From Urophycis tenuis (Eukaryota > Chordata > Actinopteri > Gadiformes > Phycidae), in contig JAXIVH010000007.1 of assembly GCA_036785325.1 (NCBI GenBank), positions 14,975,849 to 15,039,848 of the forward strand: a stretch of DNA of 64,000 nt. Direction: 5' to 3'. The notes below the pieces were generated by a model. It was not told the origin of the DNA. It searched no databases and saw only the letters and a list, made by a program, of their open reading frames with translations. Made by a program: the position numbers and the translations under genes. Shown piece after piece: positions 33,623 to 44,000 of the stretch. Every line of letters begins with the position of its first letter. The first letter of the stretch is position 1.

Positions 33623-33656
33623 AGGGACCGAGCCTGTGAAACAGGACGAGGTCCCT
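33623..33656. repeat. Stem-loop at the start of a probable MITE
   Basis: AGGGACCGAGCCTGT and ACAGGACGAGGTCCCT form an imperfect hairpin with a GAA loop. This type of terminus (TTAGGGACCGAG) is common in fish interspersed repeats; no second end was found. Confidence 0.5.
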
Positions 33657-33767
33657 TTTGAAATTGATTTGATTTGTGTCCGATGACGAGAGGGAGACGG
33701 AGAGAGATAGAGCACTTTGGTAGAGAGACGTACAATAACAGAGAGCGAGCGCCGGTCTCGATAAAGC

Positions 33768-33935
33768 CATTAATCAGCGAAATGAATCGTTATTTCCCGA
33801 TAGTTTCACAGCGGTTACATTCAGCAGGTAGACACGGCTGAACTGCACCGCCGTTAATCAGCGAAATGAATCGTTATTTCCCGATAGTTTCACAGCGGTT
33901 ACATTCAACAGGTAGACACGGCTGAACTGCACCTA
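33768..33935. repeat. 84-bp tandem duplication
   Basis: The segment from TTAATCAGCGAAATGAATCG to GGCTGAACTGCACC occurs twice in a row with a period of 84 bp and only a couple of differences. Confidence 0.9.
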
Positions 33936-33993
33936 TCTGAATCGCATTATCCAATGAAAAGTATTAGAGCTCTGTGCGTGAGCAAGACATCGC

Positions 33994-33995
<2 letters not shown>

Positions 33996-34050
<55 letters not shown>
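33996..34050. repeat. (TG)n microsatellite
   Basis: About 27 uninterrupted TG dinucleotides. Confidence 0.98.
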
Positions 34051-34053
<3 letters not shown>

Positions 34054-34063
34054 CGCGCGATCG

Positions 34064-34215
34064 ATACAGGGGGTTGTACTACGAACCTCGATTAACATAC
34101 CCAGGCTTAGTTTGGATAACCTGGATCGACAAATACGAAAGTCGCAATCAGAGTTAAACGGTACCACGAAGCTCACTTACGATTTGATTTGTCGAGCCAG
34201 GTTTTCCGCTTTAGT
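34064..34215. mobile_element. MITE-like repeat fragment
   Basis: It starts ACAGGGGGTTGTACTACGAA and contains CATACCCAGGCTTAG and GGTACCACGAAGC, motifs I associate with a common fish MITE of the 'tactacgaag' type. The right end merges with the truncated DIRS element. No transposase. Confidence 0.4.
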
Positions 34216-34259
34216 TTTGATTAGTTTTGATGCGCGTTCCCGTAAAAGAGGCGTAACCC

Positions 34260-36230
34260 AACGTTATTCACCATGACGCATGGGGCGGGTTTTTGCGCCA
34301 GACGGCTCCGGGCTCCCTCCTCGGCGGGAGAGACTGGCCGGGCTGTTGCGGCCGCTTCGGTATTCTGAAATGCGGCGGCTGGGAGGCAGCTTGGGCAAAT
34401 GGTTTGCGCTGCACTGGAGGTGAAGGCGTGGGCGCTTTTCGTGGGAGGCAAAGTTTCAGGGCTTCATTGTCCTTCTTCTTTGCCTCACACCTCTGCTGCA
34501 TTGTTGCCAATGCAGAGCCGAAAAGGCCCCCCGGGACGATTGGCATGTCCAATATGTCGTCCCGCTCCCTGTCATTCAGGTTAGCGAGGCTGAGCCATCT
34601 CGCTCGCTCCTGAATGACGAGGGTCGCCATTACCTTGCCCGTGGCCTGGACTGAGACGCGCTGGATGCGGAGGGACAAATCGGCAATTATTGCCATTTCC
34701 TCCCACGCGTCGGGGTCCTGCTCGTCAGCGGACGCTCCAAACAGCTCTGCCTGATAGGCAGTGAGGATGGAGAGAGCGCTGAGAGCTCTGGCCGAGAGGG
34801 CGGCTGCCTTGTACGCCCTCTCGGCCAGTGCGGACTGGAACCGTTCGGGCTTGGATGGCAGCGTCGGACGCCTGGAGGAAGCCGCCGATAGCTGGCTCGT
34901 GCTGCCCGGGCAGAGATGCGCAGCTACGGGGGCTTCCACCGGAGGCATCGAGAGGAGACCTTGGGCGTCCATCGCCTCGACGTCGAGGGATGCTGCGCCC
35001 GAGATGGGGCTCCTGTTGCTGTACGGGCAATTACTCCATGTTCTGGACAGCTCGGCCAGCAACTCGGGGAAGACAGGGAGAAGCTGTTTTGCCGCACTAC
35101 TTGCCAGGGGGAGCCGCTTGCCTTCGTAGCGGGACCGGGTGGGTTCCGCTACTGCAACCGGCCAGGGGACCTCCAGCTTCTCTGCTGCACGTTTGCACGT
35201 GTTGAGCAGGTCCACATGGAGGGAGGGAGCTGGAGAGCTCACCCCGCCGTCCCCCCTGTTGGTAGACACGGGCAGCTTTGGCTTTTCAGCCAGGGCTACG
35301 GCCGCGAAGGTGTCGTCTTCCTCCTCATCCTCTGATATGAGGAACGAGGTGTCGTCGTCACCCTCTGCGAGACCGATGTCCAATATGTCTTCCTCGGGGA
35401 ACAGGGAAGTTCGGAGCTGCTCGCACTGGGCGGCCCAGTCGTAGCTAGTCTCCGGAACCTTCCCGACCATGACCTCGTCTTCCTCCGCGGCTGCGCCTTG
35501 GTCAGCGGTGGGGAGAAACGGGTCATGGTCCGCGAGGCTAACCTGGCGGGCTAGCCTGCGTCTGAGGCTTTTGACAGTGAACACTTTGCAGTGTCCACAG
35601 GACCCGGGAATTTCGAGGGCTAACCTGGCGTGGTCAACCCCCAGACAGGTACTGCACACCGGGTGGGCGTCCTTCCCTGAAATCTTGTTCCCGCAGCGAC
35701 ATAATTTAAAGTCTCCTCTGGTGTGAGGGTCTTTAGTAGAGGTCGCCATCTCTCCGACAAGCTGGAGTGCTGACGGAGAAAGAGGTTGTGGCTAGCTGGC
35801 GTGCTAGTGTGGGGTCGAGAGGAGTAGCTGGTGTGCTATCTTCGCTCGACCGACTCGAGCGTCCGTGGAGGGGAGCCGAGATGAATTCCGCCGTGGAGAG
35901 GCTGGAATGATACTCACCGGTCCGGTCTGGAATGAACGGACGAGGCAGGAGTCAGAGCGAAACACTAGCGTCCGGTGACGGAAGCTAATAGAGATCCGTC
36001 TGGTGGACAGTTAAGCTAATGAATGGCTCCGACGTGAGATATGTTCTCAGGTGAGAAGAGGTTTTGAATTAGGGGAGTGTTACCTGCGCGCACTTTATAT
36101 AGTAGGCGGGACTACTGTGCGGCGCGGATGAACACTTTCACCGGCCAATCAAGATTGGCGGATTGAGATAAATGCTTCTATCAGGGCTGCAGGAGGCTGC
36201 ATCCCATAGCGAGACACCGAGTGAATATTA
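34260..36230 (-). mobile_element. DIRS-type (tyrosine-recombinase) retrotransposon, 5' part only
   Basis: The gag gene is preceded (35750-36230 on this strand) by a leader ending in GAATATTATGAAGAAGAACA and GAGACACCGAGTGA on the plus strand, resembling the inverted terminal repeat region of fish DIRS elements. RT, RNase H, methyltransferase and tyrosine recombinase genes are absent; the element is cut just after the gag stop. The far end abuts a Tc1 copy at about 36240. Confidence 0.6.
34268..35749 (-). CDS. DIRS-like Gag protein, 493 codons, intact
   Basis: The frame opens with a short leader and two Cys pairs: CRCGNKIS and CSTCLGVDHARLAL, then CGHC, a metal-binding N-terminal arrangement characteristic of fish DIRS ORF1 proteins. 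A long acidic region follows (EEDEVMVG; DDDTSFLISEDEEEDD). The middle is alpha-helical in character (LAERAYKAAALSARALSALS, EEMAIIADLSLRIQRVS), as expected of a capsid-like segment, and the C-terminus is Pro/Lys/Arg-rich. The product would package element RNA in virus-like particles. The start is the first ATG, directly upstream of the conserved Cys motifs. There is no stop or frameshift, although the rest of the element is missing. Confidence 0.7.
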   Translation of the reverse strand: MATSTKDPHTRGDFKLCRCGNKISGKDAHPVCSTCLGVDHARLALEIPGSCGHCKVFTVKSLRRRLARQVSLADHDPFLPTADQGAAAEEDEVMVGKVPETSYDWAAQCEQLRTSLFPEEDILDIGLAEGDDDTSFLISEDEEEDDTFAAVALAEKPKLPVSTNRGDGGVSSPAPSLHVDLLNTCKRAAEKLEVPWPVAVAEPTRSRYEGKRLPLASSAAKQLLPVFPELLAELSRTWSNCPYSNRSPISGAASLDVEAMDAQGLLSMPPVEAPVAAHLCPGSTSQLSAASSRRPTLPSKPERFQSALAERAYKAAALSARALSALSILTAYQAELFGASADEQDPDAWEEMAIIADLSLRIQRVSVQATGKVMATLVIQERARWLSLANLNDRERDDILDMPIVPGGLFGSALATMQQRCEAKKKDNEALKLCLPRKAPTPSPPVQRKPFAQAASQPPHFRIPKRPQQPGQSLPPRREPGAVWRKNPPHASW

Positions 36231-36844
36231 TGAAGAAGAACATCAATGTGTGCCATCATTGAATCTGCTCTTATCCGTGAAGAGCACAGGGTGCCAATGG
36301 CGAATCTGCCAATCCTGGGGCCTCATGTACGAACGTTGCGTACGCACAAAAAAATGGTGTACGTTAATTCTCACGGCAAAGTGCAGATGTATCGAGACTG
36401 AAATGGCCGTATAAATTTGCGTGCCTCACGTCAACTCTTGAGCTGGCGTACGCACATTTCTACAGCAGTTGACCCTTTGGCGACACTTAGAGGTGATCAA
36501 AGCATCATGTTTAATTTGTCAGAGCAATGAAATTCTTATTACATGGCAGACAACCTCTACGCAGTAGATGGACATAAGAGATAAGAAATAAAAATATTTA
36601 AATGCTGGGAAACTGTCATAATAAAGGAATGTGTAAAATAGTAGTTGATTGAGTGATGTGCACATTCGAGACACGTGAACAATTAACACCGATGAACAAT
36701 CAACACCGACAAGTCTGCAATAACATGACTGGGTATAAAAGCACACCCAAAAATTCCGTCAACAATTAGAGGACATTGCGAATGGCGCAATTAGGCGAGA
36801 GCGTGTCTTTCGAGACAGAAACGATCCTCTCGAAATTGTCGACA

Positions 36845-37928
36845 ATTGGCTCATCAGCCGCTTTCGATTCCCTCGGGCAATCCTGCTTGAGTTATGTGCA
36901 GAGCTGCGGCCGGCCTTGGAGCGCGCCACCGCAAGGAGCCATGCCCTGCCGGTCCACGTACAGGTACTTAGTACCTTGGGGTTCCTGGCAACCGGGGCGT
37001 TTCAGAGTTGGCCGACCGATCGGGTATATGCCAGTCGACCCTGAGCCGGGCCATGCCAGCCGTGTGGGCCGGACTCATCCGCCTGTCAGCCAGGTATATA
37101 ACATTCCCATACAATGCAGCTGAGCAGGTCAACATTAAAGCGCAATTTGCAGCGAGAGCCGGTTTTCCTAATATAATCGGAGCTGTCGACTGCACTCACA
37201 TTGCCATAAAAGCGCCATCACATGACGAATTTATATGTGAACAGGAAACATTTCCATTCAACAAATGTAGGCTACAAATTATATGTGATGCGCAAATGTT
37301 ATTTATTAACCAACATTGTGGCGAAGTGGCCTGGTTCAACGCACGACTCGAAATATTCTGAGTAACCGCATAGTTGGGAACAGACTGCAGGCTGGCATTG
37401 TGCGCGATGGGTGGCTTCTTGGTGAGTAATTGTATTCTTTTAATTGTCCTAATATTAATCCCCGTGATGCGCATTGAGTGTACGTCCCCAAATACTATCC
37501 TGTTTCACAGCATCATTACTTGGTTGTGTGATTGATTCGCTGGTTAAGCAACAGCTTCGGATCTTTCGTACAAGCCCCTGTCTCTGTGTGCAAAGTACTC
37601 ATGTTAATAAACCCGTGCGTAAAGTGTGAAATGTCATTATCAGCCTCACCTTTGCGCCGGCGCCCTTCGGCATTAATTTATAACAATAGTGTGTGATCCA
37701 TGTAAGTGGTGTATAAAACTAAGAAATGGGAACAACAAATCCAGTTTACTTATACTGCCTGCTTTCAATTAACCCCAGGCGACCGTGGCTACCCACTGAG
37801 GACGTGGCTTATGACCCCTCTGACCAACCCTCAGACTGACCGAGAGCGGAGGTACAATGACCTCCATACCCGCACTCGGTCAGTCGTTGAGAGGGCAATA
37901 GGTCTCCTGAAGGGACGGTGGGCAGCAG
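36845..37928 (+). pseudogene. Harbinger DDE transposase remnant (HARBI1-like)
   Basis: Segments in shifting frames give FRFPRAILLELCAELRPALE, the helix-turn-helix block GICQSTLSRAMPAVW, then GAVDCTHIAIKAPS with the first catalytic Asp (about 37183), a degraded middle (QIICDAQM), an apparent intron near 37420-37770, and GDRGYPLRTWLMTP (second Asp) followed by RSVVERAIGLLKGRW with the catalytic Glu (about 37890). The spacing matches PIF/Harbinger nucleases. Several frameshifts and a missing C-terminus make it inactive. The coding sequence stops at 37925, where the antisense Myb-like gene begins. Confidence 0.8.
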
Positions 37929-38166
37929 TCCTCCTTTTCACTTCCATTTTTATATCTGACCACTTCTTTTTAAGTTCAGCGTGTGTGCGGCACTCTGAAC
38001 CCACAGCGTTGACCGCCTCACACACGCTGTCCCACTCACTCCTCTTCCGCTTGCTGTTAATCCCGGAGGACAAACTGCCAAATAAAACCACCCTCCGAGC
38101 CTCCACCTCAGTCAGGAGAGTCTCCAGTTCGCACTCGGTAAATTTTCGCTTTTTAGATGTGCTCAT
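37831..38166 (-). CDS. Harbinger Myb/SANT-like protein, N-terminal half
   Basis: From ATG at 38166 the minus strand encodes KKRKFTECELETLLTEVEAR, SKRKRSEWDSVCEAV and CRTHAELKKKWSDIKMEVKR, the three-helix Myb/SANT-like DNA-binding domain found in the second protein of Harbinger elements, which partners the nuclease. The genuine sequence runs to about residue 80. Beyond that the frame is simply antisense of the transposase end (37831-37925), so the original C-terminus has been lost by deletion. The first residues are a usual start for the family. Confidence 0.75.
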   Translation of the reverse strand: MSTSKKRKFTECELETLLTEVEARRVVLFGSLSSGINSKRKRSEWDSVCEAVNAVGSECRTHAELKKKWSDIKMEVKRRTAAHRPFRRPIALSTTDRVRVWRSLYLRSRSV

Positions 38167-38405
38167 TCTCTTTCTATGATCGTACAGAGGGGAATCCCTG
38201 ATGCAGGGCTCATTTAAATATGATTAACATAATTGAATAGGGGCGTGGACAGGGAGAAGTCTGATACTCGTGCACGTGCGCTCAATTCCACGTTGATTTG
38301 GTATGTACAAAGGAAATGTGCTTGGGTTCAGGCGTACGCTCAGATTGATACATCTGAATTTTTTTGTGCGTGCGGCGGTTTCTGGCTTTGTGCGTACGCC
38401 ATGTT

Positions 38406-38810
38406 TCAGTAGGAAATCCACGCAATTGTTAGTACATGAGGCCCCTGGTGTTCTGTGGCAAATGCCAATCGGGCTGCACGGTGTTGGGCTGTGAGCACAG
38501 GCCCCACTTGTGGATGTCCGGCCCTCATGCCACCCTTACGGAGTCTGTTTCTCACAGTTTGAGCAGAAACATGCACATTAGTGTCCTGCTGGAGGTTGTT
38601 TTGTAGGGCTCTGGCAGTGCTCCTCCTGTTCCTCCTTGCACAGAGGACTATTCTTGCTGGGTTGTTGTCCTCCTCCATGTCTCCTGGTGTTCTGGCCCGT
38701 CTCCTGGTATCTCCTCCATGCTCTTGACACTGTGCTGGGAGACACAGCAAACCTTCTTGCCACAGCACACATGGATGTGCCATCCTGGATGAGCTGCACC
38801 ACCCGAGCAA
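38406..38810 (-). pseudogene. Tc1-like transposase, N-terminal DNA-binding part
   Basis: One frame (38578-38802) gives LIQDGTSMCAVARRFAVSPS and TVSRAWRRYQETG, the first helix-turn-helix (paired-like) domain. A frameshift leads into a second frame (38406-38660) with CARRNRRSTARALQNNLQQ, VSAQTVRNRL and GPVLTAQHRAARLAFA, the second HTH and the approach to the catalytic domain. The DDE region is not present on this side of the Harbinger insertion, and only about 70 bp remains on the other. Inactive. Confidence 0.8.
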
Positions 38811-39011
38811 CTACTGTGGGTTGCAGGCACGCCTCATGCTACCTCTAGTGGTGAGGGCACTGGCAAAATGCTAAAGTAACCACGAATCAGCCAGAAAGGA
38901 TGAGGACAGGGAAATGGTCTGTGGCCACCACCTGTAGAACCATTCCTTTATAGGGGTTGTCTTGTAAATTGCCTCTCATTTCCACCTGTTGTCTGTTCCT
39001 TTTGTACAACA

Positions 39012-39803
39012 GCAGGTCAAATCCTTCAACATCTGCAGGACAATGCTGATGATGTTCTATGAGTCTGTGGTTGCCAGTGCGATCTTCTTCGCTGTCACAT
39101 GCTGGGGCAGTGGGATGAGGGTCGCGGACACCAATAGACTTAATAGACTCATCAAGAGGGCTGGTGATGTAGTGGGGGAGGAATTGGACACTCTGACAAC
39201 CGTGGCAGATAGGAGGATGCTGTCCAGGCTACGGTCTATCATGGACAATGCCTCTCACCCTCTCTTATCCACCCTGGCTCAGCGGAGGAGTTCCTTCAGC
39301 AGAAGACTCCTCTCACCGAGATGCACCACAGAGCGACATAGGAAATTGTAAGTTGTAATTTCCCAGCTTGGGATCAAAAAAGTATTTCTATTTCTATTTT
39401 CTATTTCTAAATCATTCCTGCCTGTGGTTATCAAACTATACAATTTGTCACTTTCATCTGCATAACAGGTTATCCATCCATATTGCATAACTGTAATTTC
39501 ATTTCACTGTAATTTCATTTCACTACATAATTGGTCATCTCTCTGCACAACTGGTCTTACATAAAATCCGACATGCTACATCCTTGTGTATGCCTGGATG
39601 TATGTACATTTATGTATATTTTCATTTCTTTATGTATATTGTATTACATAGGTTTATATTTTACATATGTTTTTATTATATATTTATATATTCTAACACT
39701 CTACTATACTTAGATGTCTATCTCTTCTTTCTTTTTTTTTCCCTGGAGTATTGTATTGTAACAAATGCAATTTCCCTCAGGGATCATTAAAGTATGTCTG
39801 TCT
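39012..39803 (+). mobile_element. L2 LINE 3' fragment inserted in the Tc1 copy
   Basis: It starts within the RT C-terminus (FNICRTMLMMFYESVVAS) and ends with TTTCCCTCAGGGATCATTAA and (GTCT)n. It is highly similar to 29840-30577, so both are the same subfamily. The reading frame is open for 110 codons but is interrupted by an inserted 62-bp tail (next entry). Confidence 0.85.
39348..39411 (+). mobile_element. About 62-bp L2 3' tail inserted inside another L2 copy
   Basis: Between GACATAGGAAAT and AAATCATTCCTGCC, which are contiguous in the related copy at 30147, lies TTTCCCAGCTTGGGATCAAA and a (TATTTC)n tail. This is the 3' end of a different L2 subfamily (as at 21031). AAAT appears duplicated at the borders. 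It is an extreme case of 5' truncation. Confidence 0.8.
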
Positions 39804-39852
39804 GTCTGATTATGTGTTCCCTTTATTTTTTTGAGCGGTGATAAAACATAGT

Positions 39853-39887
39853 TGCATTGGCCGGGAATCGAACCCGGGCCTCCCGCG
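39853..39887 (-). tRNA. tRNA-Gly(GCC), 3' half (split gene)
   Basis: On the minus strand this is the canonical 3' part of tRNA-Gly: CGCGGGAGGCC, the T arm CGGGTTCGATTCCCG, and acceptor GCCAATGCA. It corresponds to about nucleotides 37-72 and is directly followed by TTTT (39843-39846 on the complement), a Pol III terminator. The 5' half is 8.1 kb away at 47974-48015; the two share the 6-bp overlap CCCGCG, which is the target duplication of the transposon between them. The gene cannot give a normal tRNA. Confidence 0.9.
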
Positions 39888-40759
39888 GCCGCGGCGAGAA
39901 TAATTCAGCTAAACGGCCCTAAACCGTTTCCCATTCATTTCCAATGGTAGTGCTAAACCACTACGGATGTAATATTCTTTTGGCCACTACGCATCTTTGG
40001 TGCTGTTGTGCCGTTTTCGATTTCGCCATTAAACACGAGCGCTCGTTTGATCCAAGGTAAGATGAGTCTTTTGGGACGAGTTTACATTTGTACAGCCCGT
40101 TGTTTTCATAGCAGTCGGTTTATGGTGATGTTATTGTTCGCTGCTAATTCATTTGACCGATGACAGGACAGGTCCGACCGGCTTTTCTCTCTCAGACAAG
40201 TCTGGCCAAGTACGAGCAAACTAATCAACATCGAGGTATTTGTGGATAATGTGTGTAATTATCATGTTTTTACTTGATAATATCTAAACTCTATCTAAAC
40301 TTGTCAGTCCATTTCTGAGCAGAAACACTGATATATCGCCAACGTTGGCATCGCCAGCCTGCTGTATTGACGCTGCCTAGGCCTATAGGTTTTGATGGCT
40401 TGTGGTAAAATAACACACTGAATAACGTAAATACATGATCGTTTCATGTATAATACTTGTGTACAGCTGAATATTTATTCATTAAAAACGTTTAAAAGTC
40501 GTGTCGGTATGTTTGTGTACCAGTAGGTTTGTGTGCGTTGTGTTGATCAGGGAAAGTTCTGGTAATTTGACCTCAACCCCGTTCGACTGGACATATTATG
40601 TTGTCGAAATTCGATGGGACATATTATATAATCGATCTTCAGCATATATAGACTAAGCTATATATTTTGTTGTCTTTGATATGAAACGTTTATTCCCTTT
40701 TGCCACTTCTTGCTCATACACATTGATCTACACACTTCTCCCCGTCCTCTCTTCTTGCT

Positions 40760-40761
<2 letters not shown>

Positions 40762-40828
<67 letters not shown>
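40762..40828. repeat. (CA)n microsatellite in the first intron of the Dada-like gene
   Basis: About 33 uninterrupted CA dinucleotides, 220 bp upstream of the first coding exon. Confidence 0.98.
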
Positions 40829-40830
<2 letters not shown>

Positions 40831-41056
40831 TAGTAGATAAGGATCAAATAGGTGCGAAAAAATATTGACCTTTTGAACTATGAAGTTCACAGAGGTCAGA
40901 GAAGCAGCAGCAGTTGTTTTATTAGGCCAATTCTTTTTGAGTTATGTTATCAAATGTGATGTGATAAATATCTGAAATAACAGCTTTTGTTTGTCTTTAA
41001 ATTATCCTTTGAAAATAAACCTACAATTCTATTTCTCTTTTATGGTATAGGTCAAG

Positions 41057-44000
41057 ATGCACAAGAATGTGATGTTCTTCCCAGGGAGAATCCCTGTTGT
41101 GTTCCGCAAGGGGCCACTCGGATTTCTCCTCCAGGCGCCGTCCGATGAAGCCAGGCGGATAAAGGACAACCCCGGACTGCAGGGCAAGTCTCCAGCCCTG
41201 AAGGAAGACAGTGTGCGGCAGAACGCCCTGGCTGTGCTGCGTCAGAGAGGAGGGGATGCCTCAGACAGGACGGAGGTGCTGGGAGACTACATCCTGCAGT
41301 TTGGCAAGTATAAGGGGAAGTCTTTCAGGTGGCTTCTGGAGAATGACGTAGGGTACACTCTGTATCTTGTCAAGAATCTCCAGAAGGAGGAGGCTTCGGG
41401 CATCTGCAGGGCCGGGGGGCATGGTAAGGACAGCCTACTGTCATTCGTAAAGTATGCTTTGAGTTTTTCAGAGATCCAGTCTCTCCTCACCCATGAGGCC
41501 AGTGCAGTGGGTGCTGTGGCAGCCTCGTCAGAAGATGACCAGCTGGTTGGCTTTGGCCTCCGGGCCAAGAGCACCTGGAAGGAGATCTGGGATGCCAGAG
41601 CTGACGGCTACACAGGCTTCATCATGGGGAAGAGCTGCGTTCCAGGGACACGCATGTTCAAGCTGCAGCAGTACCTGCGGAAGAGGCAGCAGTCTGCTAT
41701 GGCTTCCACACCTGCTGAGCATGCGTCAAGGGCCCCAGCTCAACCCCTGGGTAAATGGTCATATGTTGAGTCACACTTATTCAATGGTGACAACATGCTT
41801 TTAATTTGTACTAAGGTGGACAAACTAATTCTTGTCTGTTCCACAGTGATGGATGAGGATGAAGAGCTGGAGAGGGCAATGCTGAGCATCTCACCCACAA
41901 AGCTACAAGTGCAGAGCTGTAAGCTTAACTGTTATTACACTGAACGAATGTCTGAACTAATGGCAAAGTCTAGTTTGTATCTGATGTCTCCCCTGTTTAT
42001 TTTTTTGTGTCTGTGTGTCACCAGTTGCTGTGCCAGTAGCAGCTGCCACAACAGGAGTGTCACCAGGAGCAAAGACAGGTTTGTACATTTAAAAAGGTTT
42101 CAGGGCTGGAGTGTGGTTCTTTTACATGATGAATTATCCTCCAAAACTGAATCTTATCTTAAATTGTGATGTATTTATGTTTTACATTTTACATTTATAT
42201 TTTATTTATAATATTATATATTATATTTTTTTGTGTTCTGGCCATGTTCAGGCCAAGTTCCTCTAACAATATGGTAAGTATGCAAGTAAGTATATTGGTC
42301 GTCCATGCATGCTGTCTTTAGAGAAATAATCAAAAAGCATTGCTGGGTACTAACACTTAGATGCTTGCTTGTTCTTCCAGTCATATTGCTCCTCCTGCTT
42401 GCAGTAGTGAATTGGGGTTAGAATAGTATGCTCTTTTGCTGTATCTGTGGGAGCTAGACACTTTAAATGCATGAAGCTAAGTGGGCGTAGTAAAAGTATG
42501 GCTGTTTGAGTTCCTACGAACACGATGGACTCTGAAATGACTGAGGACTTTGTCTGTTGTAGTTCCATCTGCCACGCTGTCCACACCTCCTCCTGCTGCT
42601 GGACTGCAGGCATCACCTGCTGATGGTAACAACATTGTAATCACATATTGTACCAATTTCAGGTCAACTACAACAACAAAATCAACAACAACAGAAACTC
42701 ATTTGTATGCTTTACTGTAGTTCCAGCCTCAGCACATGTGAAGAGGAAGACACCTGTTCCCCTTCCTCCCGAGCTGGCGTTCCTGGCAAAGGACACGGCA
42801 CGTGCCCCAATAGGAGAGAGGCCTGAGGCAACTCCAGGTATGTGTCTAGTGTAATATAGCGCAAATGTTGAATTTCACATGCTTCATTCATAGCTGATTT
42901 CATGCGTGTTTACAGTAACATTTGTAATACATCATCATGCTTAAAACTTATAACAGAAACACTCCTTTTTAGGATCCAGCACAAGCGCTGCTCGCTCTGC
43001 ACGCAAAGCGCTGACTTTTCAGGCCAGTGGTGAACATGGTAAGCATGTACAGCATGTATACAATCTCACCCTCCTCCTGCCATGAAGATGTCTTAACTCT
43101 AATCATTTCATTTATTCAAAGTATTTCCACTCTAATTATGCAATTCATGATAACTAGTAACTACTGTTTTGTTCGATCGTCTTTCCTCCTTCTCCTAGTG
43201 CCCTCAGGTCAGCCACCTGTGCCTGTTCCGCTGCCTGGGCCCGACCACGACATGAGTAGCTGGAGCTGCTCTCATCAGCAGAAGCTGTGGATGAGGACCG
43301 AGCTTCAGGATCTCGGGTTGTGGCCTGGGCACCCAGTGCGCAACCCAGGCAACGCAGTTTCTCTGTGGCGTCTTCCTCCGCAACCTGAGCTAATCGACAC
43401 GGTGGCCGAGCTCCCATCCCCCAACTTCTTCCAGCTCCACCCATTTTTTGTCTGGAAGCCCGAGAATGACATCATGGTCAGGTTGAGGAACAATTACATC
43501 CTGCCATGTCTGCACGGCTGTCCTCGTCCACAGGTATGGGTTCCTTTGGATGCTTATTTTTCATTATTTATGTAAAGCACACTGAATTGCCTCTGCTAAT
43601 CTGCGATATAACTATAAATGTTCCTTTGACTCGCCTTGCCAGGTGGTCTCTGCTGGTGTAGGCAGGCCTCGGGTGATTGTTGGCACCAGCGGACAATACT
43701 ACATCATGTCCTCACGACTCTGCTGCAAGGCCTGCCGGAGGACCTGGTTTTCAGACAGTCCACGCTGGGTGGAGAAGCTGCCCAGGCGCTTCACTAACCT
43801 TCTGCCCGCAATCCTCACGTACAAAAAGGCCATCTGTAAGTCTGTTATGGATGAGCTGAGGCGCACAAGCAAGTCGCCAACAGACATGGCAAACCAGGTG
43901 AATGAGCTTATGCACCTCAAGTATGAGCGAGCTCACCTGGCATACCTGCAGGCCATAGAGAATGTGAGGGATGCTGAGGCTGGCGTCCATGGGCAGAGGA

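Larger units (their letters stand above)
36318..38444. mobile_element. PIF/Harbinger transposon (2.1 kb) inserted in the Tc1 copy
   Basis: The termini are GGGCCTCATGTAC and its inverted match, with an exact 3-bp duplication CTG at 36315-36317 and 38445-38447. Both ends carry GCGTACGC-rich subterminal motifs. The element contains the two genes typical of the superfamily, a DDE nuclease (plus strand) and a Myb/SANT-like protein (minus strand), brought into overlapping convergent arrangement by an internal deletion. Confidence 0.9.
36240..39839 (-). mobile_element. Tc1-like transposon, interrupted by Harbinger and L2 insertions
   Basis: Tc1 sequence is visible at about 36245-36317, resumes at 38445-39010 (Harbinger between) and ends at 39804-39839 (L2 between) with the terminal block GTGTTCCCTTTATTTTTTTG followed by AGCGGTG. 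The same terminus is present at 59765-59798. The sequence on either side of the Harbinger insert joins without loss. The transposase is partial and frameshifted. Its right end lies only about 14 bp from the 3' end of the split tRNA-Gly gene. Confidence 0.75.

Noticed and set aside
33423..34050. Cys/Val-rich peptide encoded by the TG repeats
   Set aside because: Simple translation of a dinucleotide repeat.
39853..39925. A degenerate but complete tRNA with an altered anticodon loop at the left end of the Dada-like element
   Set aside because: The sequence matches tRNA-Gly perfectly only up to 39887; beyond that the resemblance (CTCGCC-like) belongs to the transposon terminus. The exact duplication at 47974 shows that it is a split gene.
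42079..42169. Read-through of the first coding exon to give a 370-residue protein ending at 42169
   Set aside because: The open frame crosses two introns with good GT-AG signals; the spliced version continues for 1462 codons with consistent motifs.
42252..42273. A 22-nt microexon in the Dada-like gene with AG and GT borders
   Set aside because: Including it shifts the phase and gives a stop in the next exon; skipping it keeps the frame open to the end.
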